Shown here: one piece after another, positions 24,892 to 33,677 of the stretch
Numbering within the stretch: position 1 is the stretch's first letter
Layout of the letters: the number at the start of each line of letters is the position of its first letter
Assembly: GCA_043782485.1 (NCBI GenBank)
Contig: JAYWAL010000088.1
Span: forward strand, 1-64,000
Reading direction: 5' to 3'
DNA from: JANXUC01 sp043782485
Lineage (GTDB): Bacteria > Acidobacteriota > Terriglobia > Terriglobales > Acidobacteriaceae
Length of the DNA: 64,000 bases
Notes under the pieces: model-generated
Told to the model about the DNA's origin: nothing
Seen by the model: the letters and a program-made list of their open reading frames with translations, nothing else
Database searches by the model: none
Position numbers and translations under genes: made by a program

Positions 24892-26322
24892 CTACGAGGG
24901 AGATTGCTGGACGAAGGATTCGGCGGTGGTTAGGATTTCGGCGACGTTGGCGGGAGAGGCGGCTTCGGCGTAGACGCGGAGAAGGAGTTCGGTGCCGGAG
25001 GCGCGGAACAGGACCCACGGCTCGGCGGCTTTGGGGTCGCTGCCGGGGACGCTGAGGAAAAATTTGATACCGTCCATGTTTTCCTTGCGTAGGATTTTGT
25101 AAGGGCCGAGGTGGGTGGTGGTGTCGGCGCTGGCGCGGCTGATGGCGGACTGTTTGACGGCCTCGTTGATGTGCATGTCGCGGCGACCGTAGTGGTGTTC
25201 GCCAAAGTCGTTTTGCAGAGCGGCGACGAGCTGGCCCAGGGTCTTGCCTTCCTCGGCCATGACGTTGGCGAGGAGGAGGCAGTTGAGGACGCCGTCGCGC
25301 TCGGGGAGGAAGCGGGAGTAGCCGATGCCGCCGGACTCTTCGCCGCCGATCATGATTTCCTGTTCCATCATTAGATCGGCGATGTATTTGAAGCCGATGG
25401 AGCACTCGATGAGTTTGCGACCATGGGCGGCGGTGATGCGGTCGATCATCTTGGTGGTGTTGAAGGCGCGGACGACGGCACCGGGCCAGTCGCGGCGCTC
25501 GAGGAGCCAGCGGAGGAGGATGCAGATAATTTTGTGGGAGTCGACGAAGTTGCCGTGCTCATCGACGGCACCAATGCGGTCAGCGTCGCCATCGGTGGCG
25601 AGGCCGGCGTTGCACTTTTCACGGACGACGGTTTCCTGCAAGAGGGCGATGTGGGGCTGGATGGGTTCGGGGTTGATACCAGGAAATAGCGGATTGACGT
25701 CCTGACGGATGGGCGTGAAGGGGACACCGGCCTGAGTGAAGATGCGAGCCAGAATTCCACGACCGGAACCGTGCATGGAATCGATGGCGAACTTAAATCC
25801 GCCGCGGGTGATGTTGGCGGTGCCGGCGAATTGGCAGACGGCATCGATGTAGGGGTCAGTGAGGTTGACTTCGTCGATTGAGGCTTTGGTGGCTGTGGGC
25901 ATGGAACCAGCGTGGAGTTCCTGCTCGATGATCTTCATGATGGCGGGAGTGGCGGAGCCGCCAAAGTTGGCTTTGAATTTGACGCCGTTCCAATTCCAGG
26001 GGTTGTGGCTAGAGGTGATCATGACGCCACCGGCCGCGCCGGATTGTTTGACATGCAGGGAGATGGCGGGCGTGGGCACGAAATCGTTAGCGAGCTTGAC
26101 GGGGATTCCGGCGGCGGCGAGGACCTCCGAGGCGGCCTCGGCGAAGCGGCGGGAGAGGAAGCGGGTGTCGTAGCCGACGACGACGCCTTGGGCTGGGTTT
26201 TCATGCTTGAGGACGTAGGCGGCGATGGCTCCGGCGACGCGGCGGACGTTGTCGAAGGTGAAGTCGTCGGCGATGTGGCCGCGCCAGCCGTCGGTTCCAA
26301 ATTTGATGTTTGTGTTTGTCAT
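24892..26322 (-). CDS. Phosphoglucomutase/phosphomannomutase family protein
   Basis: The protein has 476 residues and the full alpha-D-phosphohexomutase layout. It starts with KFGTDGWRG and has the active-site loop TSSHNPW with the phosphorylated Ser at about 105. The metal loop is DGDADRIG, the sugar-binding loop GGEESGGIG, and the phosphate-binding loop RASGTE near the C-terminus. The enzyme converts hexose 6-phosphate and 1-phosphate. With a mannose-1-P guanylyltransferase gene next downstream on the same strand side (26904-28013), phosphomannomutase in the GDP-mannose route is a good guess, but glucose or glucosamine phosphate cannot be excluded. Confidence 0.92.
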   Translation of the reverse strand: MTNTNIKFGTDGWRGHIADDFTFDNVRRVAGAIAAYVLKHENPAQGVVVGYDTRFLSRRFAEAASEVLAAAGIPVKLANDFVPTPAISLHVKQSGAAGGVMITSSHNPWNWNGVKFKANFGGSATPAIMKIIEQELHAGSMPTATKASIDEVNLTDPYIDAVCQFAGTANITRGGFKFAIDSMHGSGRGILARIFTQAGVPFTPIRQDVNPLFPGINPEPIQPHIALLQETVVREKCNAGLATDGDADRIGAVDEHGNFVDSHKIICILLRWLLERRDWPGAVVRAFNTTKMIDRITAAHGRKLIECSIGFKYIADLMMEQEIMIGGEESGGIGYSRFLPERDGVLNCLLLANVMAEEGKTLGQLVAALQNDFGEHHYGRRDMHINEAVKQSAISRASADTTTHLGPYKILRKENMDGIKFFLSVPGSDPKAAEPWVLFRASGTELLLRVYAEAASPANVAEILTTAESFVQQSPS

Positions 26323-26860
26323 GGTGGTCGTTTGCAGCTATTACGAGTCAATCCTTACCGCAGGGGCTAAAGCCCTCAATTTTTAGGGCTATGTCAGCGG
26401 GCTGAAGCCCGGTGCTACCGTGTCTGGCATTTGCAGGGGTTCGCACGCACTCTCTTAGAGTCCATTTATTTCAAAGCACTGATCTCAGGCCTGAAGTGCT
26501 GCCGAAGGCTATTGTTTGGCGACTCTTACCGCAGCGGCTAAAGCCGCCTTTTTTCGTTGCTGGACGGTACGGCTGAAGCCGTACCCTGATACGAATCATT
26601 GGTGAAACACGGTGTATTTTTATTGGAAACATAGTTTGGAGCTTGTATCACAAGTGACCGCCACTTTTGGAACTTTTGCTTCGGGGGTTAGAGCCCATTC
26701 ATTTTACGGCACTTATCGCAGCACTGAAGTGCTACGCCGCCCAAAAGCTATTGGTCAACGACTTTTGCAGCAGCGGCTACAGCCGTCCATCTTTGATCGC
26801 TGGATGGTGCGGCTGAAGCCGCACCCTGATACGAATCATTTGTGACTCTCGATCAAGAAT
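26323..26860. repeat. Dense cluster of palindromic intergenic repeats
   Basis: No gene lies in this stretch of about 580 nt. It holds at least five hairpins with a TGAA or TAAA loop: 26364-26375, 26398-26411, 26534-26547, 26566-26585 and 26806-26825. A CAGCACTGAAGTGCT-type unit at 26720-26733 is followed by the recurring GCCGCCCAAAAGC tail. Two units share the downstream string CTGATACGAATCATT. The stems differ between copies but stay complementary. Confidence 0.85.
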
Positions 26861-26903
26861 TGATGGGATATAGATGAACTATTGATGAAACCTAGTTGCG
26901 CGT

Positions 26904-28013
26904 TCAGGTTAGTTTATCGAGTTTTCTTTCGTCGAGATACTTTACGACTTTGCCTACGTCTTGGGCGTGCTCGAGGGTGGTGATTAGTAGGGCGTCGTCG
27001 GTTTCTACGACTACCAGGCCAGAGACTCCTACCGTGGCGACGAACTTGCCTGGGGCGTGGACGTAGTTGCGGGTGGCGTTGAGGGCGAAATGTTTTTCGG
27101 CTCGGACCAGATTCGCATCAGGCGTGAGTTTCTTGGCGGAGTGGTGTTCGTAGAGGGCGGTCCAGGAGCCGAGGTCGTTCCATCCGAAATCGGCGGGGAC
27201 GCAGAAGATGTTGGAGGCGGCTTCGCCTTTGGCCGAGCGTGGCTCGAGTAGGGCGTAGTCAACGCTGATGTTCTCGCACTTAGGGTAGAGCTTTTTGAAG
27301 ACCGCCTCAAACTTGCGGGTGCCGAAGGCGGCGGCGATCTCGGCGAGAAGGCGGGCGGTTTTGGGGAGGTGTTCTTCCAGGGCGCGGGTGAGGGTACGAG
27401 CGCTCCAGAGGAACATACCGCTGTTCCATAAATAGTTGCCGGCTTCGAGAAACTCGGCGGCGCGGGTGGCATCGGGCTTTTCGGTGAAGCGGCGGACGCG
27501 CAGGGCTTGCGATGGAGCGGGTGCGCCAACTTCAATATAGCCGTATCCGGTCTCCGCGCGATTGGGACGGACACCGAGGACAACGATGTTTTCGCCAGCG
27601 GCGGCGATGGCGATGGCGCGCTGGAGCGTGGCGCGATACGTGGCCTGATCCGCGATGACGTGGTCGGAGGGAAACAGGCCCAGGACGGCGACGGGATCAT
27701 AGCGAAGCAAAAGATAGGCGGCGAGGCCGATGGCGGGAGCGGTGTTGCGCGCGGCTGGCTCGGCGAGAATTTGTTTGGCGGGAAGTTTAGGAAGCTGGCG
27801 GGTGATGGCGGGGCGAAGATCGGAGTTGGTGATGATCCAGAAGTCCTTGGCGCTGGCGAGGGCGGTGAGGCGCGCAACGGTTTGCTGGATCATGGTGTCT
27901 TTGCCGTCGAGGGCGAGGAGTTGCTTGGCGCGACTACGGCGGCTGAGCGGCCAGAAGCGGGTGCCGCGGCCTCCGGCGAGGATGATGGGATAGAAGTGGC
28001 GTAGGTTCTTCAT
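26904..28013 (-). CDS. Mannose-1-phosphate guanylyltransferase
   Basis: The product has 369 residues from ATG 28013 (no clear ribosome site; upstream in-frame ATGs are less likely). It has the nucleotidyltransferase signature IILAGGRGTRFWPLSR, then KQLLALDG, LFPSDHVI, the sugar-binding RRFTEKPD, and FGWNDLGSW. This is the ManC/GMP-type enzyme that makes GDP-mannose from mannose 1-phosphate and GTP. The length (about 370) indicates the single-domain form without the C-terminal isomerase domain of bifunctional ManC. It pairs with the phosphohexomutase upstream. Confidence 0.93.
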   Translation of the reverse strand: MKNLRHFYPIILAGGRGTRFWPLSRRSRAKQLLALDGKDTMIQQTVARLTALASAKDFWIITNSDLRPAITRQLPKLPAKQILAEPAARNTAPAIGLAAYLLLRYDPVAVLGLFPSDHVIADQATYRATLQRAIAIAAAGENIVVLGVRPNRAETGYGYIEVGAPAPSQALRVRRFTEKPDATRAAEFLEAGNYLWNSGMFLWSARTLTRALEEHLPKTARLLAEIAAAFGTRKFEAVFKKLYPKCENISVDYALLEPRSAKGEAASNIFCVPADFGWNDLGSWTALYEHHSAKKLTPDANLVRAEKHFALNATRNYVHAPGKFVATVGVSGLVVVETDDALLITTLEHAQDVGKVVKYLDERKLDKLT

Positions 28014-28333
28014 GGAGGGATTTCTTTTTTTATTCCTCATAGCCAAAGTCATCGAACACAAAGGTTGTCCTACAAGCGACTCCTGGTTGGACACCTTACC
28101 TCGGCGGCTGAAGCCGCTCATTTTCAAAGCTCTATCGCAGCGCTAAAGCGCTGCGCCGCCCAAAAGCAGTTGCCGCAGTTAAAAGCAGATGCCAAAGTTA
28201 AGGAAGGTCTGATTCAGTCCTCGACGAAGCCGCGTCGAACGACGAAGAACGACCCTCGGGGGCTAAAGCCCCTGATTTTATGCGGCTTGGGCGGCACGGC
28301 TGAAGCCGTGCCCTTTCAAAGCGCGTGTGATCC
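28014..28333. repeat. Intergenic palindromic repeats upstream of sucA
   Basis: Units include GCGGCTGAAGCCGC (28104-28117), CGCAGCGCTAAAGCGCTGCG (28136-28155) with the tail CCGCCCAAAAGC, and GGCACGGCTGAAGCCGTGCC (28293-28312). The last is identical to the unit at 24690-24709. No coding frame is supported. Confidence 0.85.
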
Positions 28334-28369
28334 GGGACTTAATCAGGGACTTAATCAGGGTCGTGATCA
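28334..28369 (+). repeat. Three tandem 12-nt repeats upstream of sucA
   Basis: Two exact copies of GGGACTTAATCA are followed by the variant GGGTCGTGATCA. The array ends 141 nt before the sucA start. It is analogous in unit size to the arrays upstream of kdsB and hutH. Confidence 0.85.
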
Positions 28370-28510
28370 GACCCTCCCTTGCTCGACCTTCTCGACACCC
28401 TGGCTCGATCTTAAGGTGCCGTTTCGACATCGGCCACTGGTGCCAGCACGGGGCTGCCGTTTTCCTTTATCCTTAGGAGAACCCTGAAATCATAGGCTGG
28501 AATCTTACTG

Positions 28511-31012
28511 ATGAAATCTGAGCACGTAGCTGGCACGCAATTACTCGACGCACCCAATGGAGACCGCGAGCGGGTTTTCGACTCCTTTCGGAGATGGGGA
28601 TACCTGCAAGCGAACCTTGATCCTCTCGGGCAGCTACAGCCTGATCCGCAGGCTGAGTTGGACGCTGGCGGGGGGTTCGCCGACGAGGCGCGAGCGGCGT
28701 ACTGCGGGACCGTGGCCGCGGAATTCATGCACATTGCGAGTCCGGAGAAGCGGCAGTGGATTCAGGCGCGGATGGAAGCGGTGGCGCAGCCGGTGGATCG
28801 CGAGTTTGTGAGCCAGAGGCTGATTCGGGCGGAGATGTTTGAGCAGGTTTTGCAGCAGCGATATTTGGGGAATAAGCGGTTTTCGCTGGAGGGCAATACG
28901 TCGCTGATTCCGCTGTTGGATGAGGTGCTGGAAGCGGCTGGCGAGCGCGGGACGGAAGAACTGGTGCTCGGCATGAGCCACCGGGGGCGGCTGACTGTGC
29001 TGCTGACCATTGCGGGACGCCCGGCGGAAGAGCTTTTCGTGGGCTTTGAGGACGTGGACCCGCGCAGCGTGCTGGGCGGGGGCGACGTGAAGTATCACCT
29101 GGGCGCAACGGGCGATTACACCACACGCGGCGGGGCGCACATTCACGTACATCTTGTTTCAAATCCGAGCCATCTTGAGGCGGTGGACCCGGTCACCATC
29201 GGCCGCACGCGCGCCAAGCAAGACCGCGCAGGGCAAGATGGCAACGAGTTGTATTTGCCGGTGCTGATCCATGGCGACGCGGCGTTTGCGGGACAGGGGG
29301 TTTTTGCGGAGACGCTGAACCTAGCGGACCTGAAGGGGTATTCCGTTGGCGGAACGGTTCACATTATTGTGAACAACCTGATTGGATTCACGACGGCCCC
29401 GAGTGACGAGCATTCGTCGCGTTTTGCGTCGGACTTGGCCAAGCGGCAGCCGGTGCCGATTTTCCACGTCAACGCCGAGGATGTGGATGCGGTTGTCCGG
29501 GTGGCGCGGATGGCGGCCGAGTATCGCTACAAGTTTCACAGCGATGTGGTGGTTGACCTGATCGGATTCCGCCGCCACGGGCACAGTGAGGTGGATGACC
29601 CCACGATCACCCAGCCGCGGCTTTACAAGATCATCAAAGACCACCCGCCGCTGTGGCAGATTTATTCGCAAAACATCGACAAGGGGGTGGTCGAGGCGCA
29701 ACTGCAAGAGACGAAGACGTACTTCGAAGAGGCGCAAAAGCGCACTCCCAATATTAAGAAGAAGCCGCTGCTGCGCGATCTTCCAAGATATTGGAGCCGC
29801 TTCGTGGGCGGGCGCTATGACGCGGCGTACGAAGTCGAAACTGCGCTCACCCGCGAACAACTCGCGGCACTGGGAGAAAAGCTTTCCAGCTACCCTGCTG
29901 GCTTCAACATCCACCCCAAGGTGCAAAAGCTTCTGGAACAGCGGCTGGAAATGGCGCAGGGCAAGCGCACGGTGGATTACGGTATGGGCGAGGCGCTTGC
30001 ATTCGGCAGCCTGTTGCAGCAGGGCGTCCCTGTCCGCTTGACGGGTCAGGATTCCCGGCGCGGAACGTTTAGTCATCGCCACGCCGCCTTAATCGACATC
30101 GAAAACGAAGAGAACTACCTGCCGCTCCAGCACATTGCGCCTGATCAGGCTCGTTGCCAGGTTTATAACTCGTCGCTTTCGGAATCCGCCGTGCTGGGCT
30201 TCGAATATGGTTACAGCCGCGACTATCCTGAGGCTCTGGTCCTGTGGGAAGCGCAGTTTGGCGATTTTGCCAACGTGGCGCAAATGGTGATCGACCAGTT
30301 CATCGCCGCTGGCGAGGAAAAGTGGCTGTTGCTTTCTGGCTTGGTCATGCTGCTGCCGCACGGGCACGAAGGCCAAGGGCCGGAGCACTCCAGCGCGCGC
30401 ATTGAGCGCTACCTGCAACTGGCCGCGCGCGACAATTTCCAAATCTGCCAGCCGTCGAACGCGGCCAATTATTTCCATATGTTGCGCCGTCAGGCACTGC
30501 GGAAATGGCGCAAGCCGCTGATCGTTTTTACGCCGAAAAGCATGTTGCGGAATCCTGACGCGTGTTCGCCCATCGACGACTTCGTCACTCACGGCTTCCT
30601 TCCGGTGGTTCCAGACCGCGAAGCCACGGGCGTCGAGCGTGTTCTGGTCTGTACCGGAAAAATCGGGCACGAGCTCGAGGCCGAGCGCCGCAAGCGGAAG
30701 GATTCCTCGACCGCCATCGTCTATCTTGACCAGCTCTATCCATTCCCCGAAGCGGAAATGCAGAAGGAACTCGACCGGCACGCCTCGGCGCGTGAAATCG
30801 TGTGGGTTCAGGAAGAGCCTGCCAACATGGGCGCAATGTTTTACGTGATGCCGCGTCTGCGCCGGGTTTCCGGCGACCGACCCGTCTTCTCTGTAAAGCG
30901 CTCGGCTAGTCCGAGTCCGGCCACCGGCAGCGCAAAAGCGCATGAGATGGAGCAGAAAACGCTGATTACGCTGGCGTTCACATCCACTAAGGAAGCGGCG
31001 AAACGGAGCTGA
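28511..31012 (+). CDS. sucA: 2-oxoglutarate dehydrogenase E1 component
   Basis: The protein has 833 residues. It opens with the typical FDSFRRWGYLQANLDPLG and AAEFMHIASPEKRQWIQ, has the substrate/TPP motif MSHRGRLTVLL, the thiamine diphosphate motif HGDAAFAGQGVFAETLNL, VDLIGFRRHGHSEVDDP, and the C-terminal transketolase-like part (RLTGQDSRRGTFSHRHA, LPHGHEGQGPEHSSARIERYLQ). It decarboxylates 2-oxoglutarate and passes the succinyl group to E2 in the TCA cycle. It is about 100 residues shorter than E. coli SucA, mainly through a reduced segment between the N-terminal motif and YCGTVAAEFMHI. The E2 gene (sucB) is not adjacent. Confidence 0.95.
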   Translation: MKSEHVAGTQLLDAPNGDRERVFDSFRRWGYLQANLDPLGQLQPDPQAELDAGGGFADEARAAYCGTVAAEFMHIASPEKRQWIQARMEAVAQPVDREFVSQRLIRAEMFEQVLQQRYLGNKRFSLEGNTSLIPLLDEVLEAAGERGTEELVLGMSHRGRLTVLLTIAGRPAEELFVGFEDVDPRSVLGGGDVKYHLGATGDYTTRGGAHIHVHLVSNPSHLEAVDPVTIGRTRAKQDRAGQDGNELYLPVLIHGDAAFAGQGVFAETLNLADLKGYSVGGTVHIIVNNLIGFTTAPSDEHSSRFASDLAKRQPVPIFHVNAEDVDAVVRVARMAAEYRYKFHSDVVVDLIGFRRHGHSEVDDPTITQPRLYKIIKDHPPLWQIYSQNIDKGVVEAQLQETKTYFEEAQKRTPNIKKKPLLRDLPRYWSRFVGGRYDAAYEVETALTREQLAALGEKLSSYPAGFNIHPKVQKLLEQRLEMAQGKRTVDYGMGEALAFGSLLQQGVPVRLTGQDSRRGTFSHRHAALIDIENEENYLPLQHIAPDQARCQVYNSSLSESAVLGFEYGYSRDYPEALVLWEAQFGDFANVAQMVIDQFIAAGEEKWLLLSGLVMLLPHGHEGQGPEHSSARIERYLQLAARDNFQICQPSNAANYFHMLRRQALRKWRKPLIVFTPKSMLRNPDACSPIDDFVTHGFLPVVPDREATGVERVLVCTGKIGHELEAERRKRKDSSTAIVYLDQLYPFPEAEMQKELDRHASAREIVWVQEEPANMGAMFYVMPRLRRVSGDRPVFSVKRSASPSPATGSAKAHEMEQKTLITLAFTSTKEAAKRS

Positions 31013-31450
31013 GGTAGCGGACTCCCGGAGAACAGGCCGTATAAGGTTGAGTTCAAAGTCCGGTGCCTGAAATGGTTGCCGAAGAAGTCATCATCTTTAC
31101 CAGATCAACCCCTTACCGCGGGGGCTAAAGTCCCTTGATTTGAAAGCTGTGACGCGGGCCTGAAGGCCCGCTCTACCATGCCTGGCATTTTGTCATGAGT
31201 TCTGGCGCATTCTCTGAAGTGCTGCGCCGCCCAAAAGCGATGGCGAAATCGATTTTTCAGCAGCCGGTGAAGGCGCTGCTGAAAAAGTCATGTTTAGCAG
31301 ATCAACGCCTAACAGTGGGGGCTAAGAGCCCCTAAATTTTTAGGGCTATGTCACCGGGCTGAAGCCCGGTGCTACCGATTCTGGCATTGGCAAGGAGTTT
31401 TCACGCAGTCACTTTTCGAGCAGATTCCTCCCGCTGGTCGGAATGACAAA
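31013..31450. repeat. Intergenic repeat region downstream of sucA
   Basis: It contains the hairpins GCGGGCCTGAAGGCCCGC (31154-31171) and ACCGGGCTGAAGCCCGGT (31353-31370). Degenerate GGGGCTAAAG units lie near 31125 and 31320, and a CCGCCCAAAAGC tail near 31230. A CCTCCCGCTGGTCGGAATGACAA fragment follows near 31430. No gene is supported before the response regulator. Confidence 0.8.
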
Positions 31451-31657
31451 CCTTTGTTTTGATTCGAGCGGAGAGCGGGGAACGTGGTTGGCGCTTCGCT
31501 GAAGGCTTTGCCGATACGGGGCTTTCGGCTGTGCGCACGGGCGGGGACGTCCGTGCCTCCATTGGGCTAACTCCGGCATTGGGCATTTCCAATGCTGTGG
31601 ATATCTGGTCCCAAAGCTGACCAAACTCAAGCCCTAGGCCACAGCTACAATAGAGCG

Positions 31658-32350
31658 GTGAAACCCAATATCATTTTTGTGGAAGACGACCCCGATATTT
31701 CGCGGCTGGTGCAGCATCATCTTGAGCAGGCGGCATTTTCGGTGCGCGCATTCAGCACCGGTGCTGGAGTGATTACCGAAGCGGAAAAGACTCGCCCCTC
31801 GCTTTTTCTTCTCGACATCATGGTTCCTGGCGGCGACGGGCTTGACCTGTGCCGCAGAATCCGGCAAACGCCCATGCTGAATTCGATTCCTGTGATCTTC
31901 CTTACGGCGAAGGGAGGCGAAGCGGACCGCGTCTTGGGTCTCGAGCTGGGTGCGGACGACTACATTTCCAAACCCTTCAGCCCGCGCGAAATGGTGGCCC
32001 GCGTCAAAGCCGTGCTGCGCCGTTTTGAGCGTCCGCTGGCACCGCAACCCACCAAGATTGGCGACGTGGAAATCGACCCCGGTGCCATGACATTGACGGT
32101 GCGCGGCCAGATCGTGCCGACGACGGCAACCGAGTTTCGCTTGCTCGATTATTTTGCCCGGCACGCGGGCCGCGTTTTTACACGCGATCAGCTGCTAGAT
32201 GCCGTCTGGCGGGACACGGCGTACGTTACGCCGCGCTCGGTGGACGTTTACGTGCGCCGCATCCGCGAAAAGATTGAGCCTGATCCTGAAGACCCTCGCT
32301 ACCTCCGAACCGTTCGGGGGGCGGGCTACCGATTCGAGTCACCGAAGTGA
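31658..32350 (+). CDS. OmpR/PhoB-type response regulator
   Basis: The start is placed at GTG 31658 to give VKPNIIFVEDDPDISR at the N-terminus, in line with receiver domains; 230 residues result. The acidic pocket is EDD (9-11), the phosphoacceptor is Asp53 in LFLLDIMVPGGDG, and the conserved Lys lies in VIFLTAKGG. A winged-helix output domain (about 125-228) ends in DAVWRDTAYVTPRSVDVYVRR and VRGAGYRFE. The gene overlaps the histidine kinase gene by 4 nt, so the two form one unit. The signal and regulon are unknown; the resemblance to PhoB/PhoR is structural only. Confidence 0.94.
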   Translation: MKPNIIFVEDDPDISRLVQHHLEQAAFSVRAFSTGAGVITEAEKTRPSLFLLDIMVPGGDGLDLCRRIRQTPMLNSIPVIFLTAKGGEADRVLGLELGADDYISKPFSPREMVARVKAVLRRFERPLAPQPTKIGDVEIDPGAMTLTVRGQIVPTTATEFRLLDYFARHAGRVFTRDQLLDAVWRDTAYVTPRSVDVYVRRIREKIEPDPEDPRYLRTVRGAGYRFESPK

Positions 32351-33666
32351 ACGGACGGATGTTCTTTCGCGTGCTGCTGAGCTTCGCAGCGCTGCTTCTG
32401 ACGGTCGGTATGCTCGCGTATCTTTCAGCTCCTTTCTGGACAGGTGGGATTGCCACCCTGTTTGTCGCGCTCTGGCTGGCTTGGCTGGCAGCCAGAGCGG
32501 CCTTGCCCAAGTCCGAGAGCATTCTCGAACCCCTACCACGACCGCCGCCTGCTGAAGCGGCGCCCGCGCCTGCCGCGCCTGTGCCGATGCAAGCGATTTC
32601 CGAAGATCAGCAAAACCAGCGGCAATTGGAAACGCTCCTGAACTCCATGCAGGACGCTGTGATTGCCGTGGACGCCGAAGGCCGCGTGCAGTGGGCCAAC
32701 CAGGGCATGCTGGAGCTAACGCAGCGCGTCCGGCTGCAATCGCCGCTCGTCGATACGGTTCGTGATCCGGACTTCCTTCGCGCCGTCCAGGAAGCCGTCG
32801 CCACCCGGACGGTGCGCAACGGCCGGGCCATCTCGATTGTGTCCGGCAAAACGTTTGATGTGACGGCGGCTCCGTTGCCGGATGGCGGAGCGGTGGCGGT
32901 GCTGCGCGACCTCACCGAGCGCGAGCAGCTGGAAAAAACCCGCCGAGACTTCATCGCCAATGTTTCCCACGAACTCCGCACTCCGCTGACCTCGATTCAG
33001 GGATATTCGGAGACGTTGCTCGATACGATTCCCGCCGATAGCGGGCAGCGCGAATTTTTGGAAATCATCCGCAAGAATGCCGCGCGCATGGGCCGCCTGA
33101 CAGAAGATTTACTGGCCTTGGCGCGGGTGGAGTCGGGCGACAAGCGTTTCGCCCTGGAAGCGGTTAGCCCCGACGATCTGCTGCGGGACGCCGCGCAGAA
33201 TTTTGCCGAAACCGCTGGCGGACGGGACCTTCAGCTGGAAGTAAAAGATGAAACGCCGCAGCCTGTGCTGGCCGACCGCGACGCCATCCATCACGTTTTC
33301 GGCAACCTGCTGGAGAACGCGGTGAAGTACGGCGGTTCCGGCACGCGTGTGGTCCTGGGCGCGCGGGCCGTGGAAGGCGCGGTGGAATTTTATGTGCAGG
33401 ACTTCGGCGCCGGGATTTCTTCCGAGCATCTGTCGCGGTTATTCGAGCGCTTCTATCGCGTCGATAAGGCGCGATCGCGGGAGTCTGGCGGCACCGGCCT
33501 TGGTCTTTCGATCGCGAAACATATTGTGCTGGCCCACGGTGGTACGATTCGCGCCGAAAGCGAACTGAACCACGGCGCGACGTTTTTGTTTACGTTACCC
33601 TTGTTTACGTTGCCTTCCTTCACCTTGCCTTCCGGGCAGCAAAATAGCAGTTCCGGCACAACCTAG
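32347..33666 (+). CDS. Membrane-bound sensor histidine kinase (PhoR-like layout)
   Basis: The protein has 439 residues from GTG 32347, overlapping the regulator's stop. Two N-terminal hydrophobic segments (about 7-27 and 31-52) are separated by only a few residues, so there is almost no periplasmic sensor loop. A Pro/Ala-rich linker leads to a PAS domain (about 95-190), then a HisKA domain with FIANVSHELRTPLTSIQGY (His208). The HATPase domain has NLLENAVKYGGSG, DFGAGISSEHLSRLFERFYRV and GGTGLGLSIAKHIV. Lack of a periplasmic loop suggests sensing in the membrane, through PAS, or via a partner. Confidence 0.94.
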   Translation: MNGRMFFRVLLSFAALLLTVGMLAYLSAPFWTGGIATLFVALWLAWLAARAALPKSESILEPLPRPPPAEAAPAPAAPVPMQAISEDQQNQRQLETLLNSMQDAVIAVDAEGRVQWANQGMLELTQRVRLQSPLVDTVRDPDFLRAVQEAVATRTVRNGRAISIVSGKTFDVTAAPLPDGGAVAVLRDLTEREQLEKTRRDFIANVSHELRTPLTSIQGYSETLLDTIPADSGQREFLEIIRKNAARMGRLTEDLLALARVESGDKRFALEAVSPDDLLRDAAQNFAETAGGRDLQLEVKDETPQPVLADRDAIHHVFGNLLENAVKYGGSGTRVVLGARAVEGAVEFYVQDFGAGISSEHLSRLFERFYRVDKARSRESGGTGLGLSIAKHIVLAHGGTIRAESELNHGATFLFTLPLFTLPSFTLPSGQQNSSSGTT

Positions 33667-33677
33667 AGAAGCCCTTT

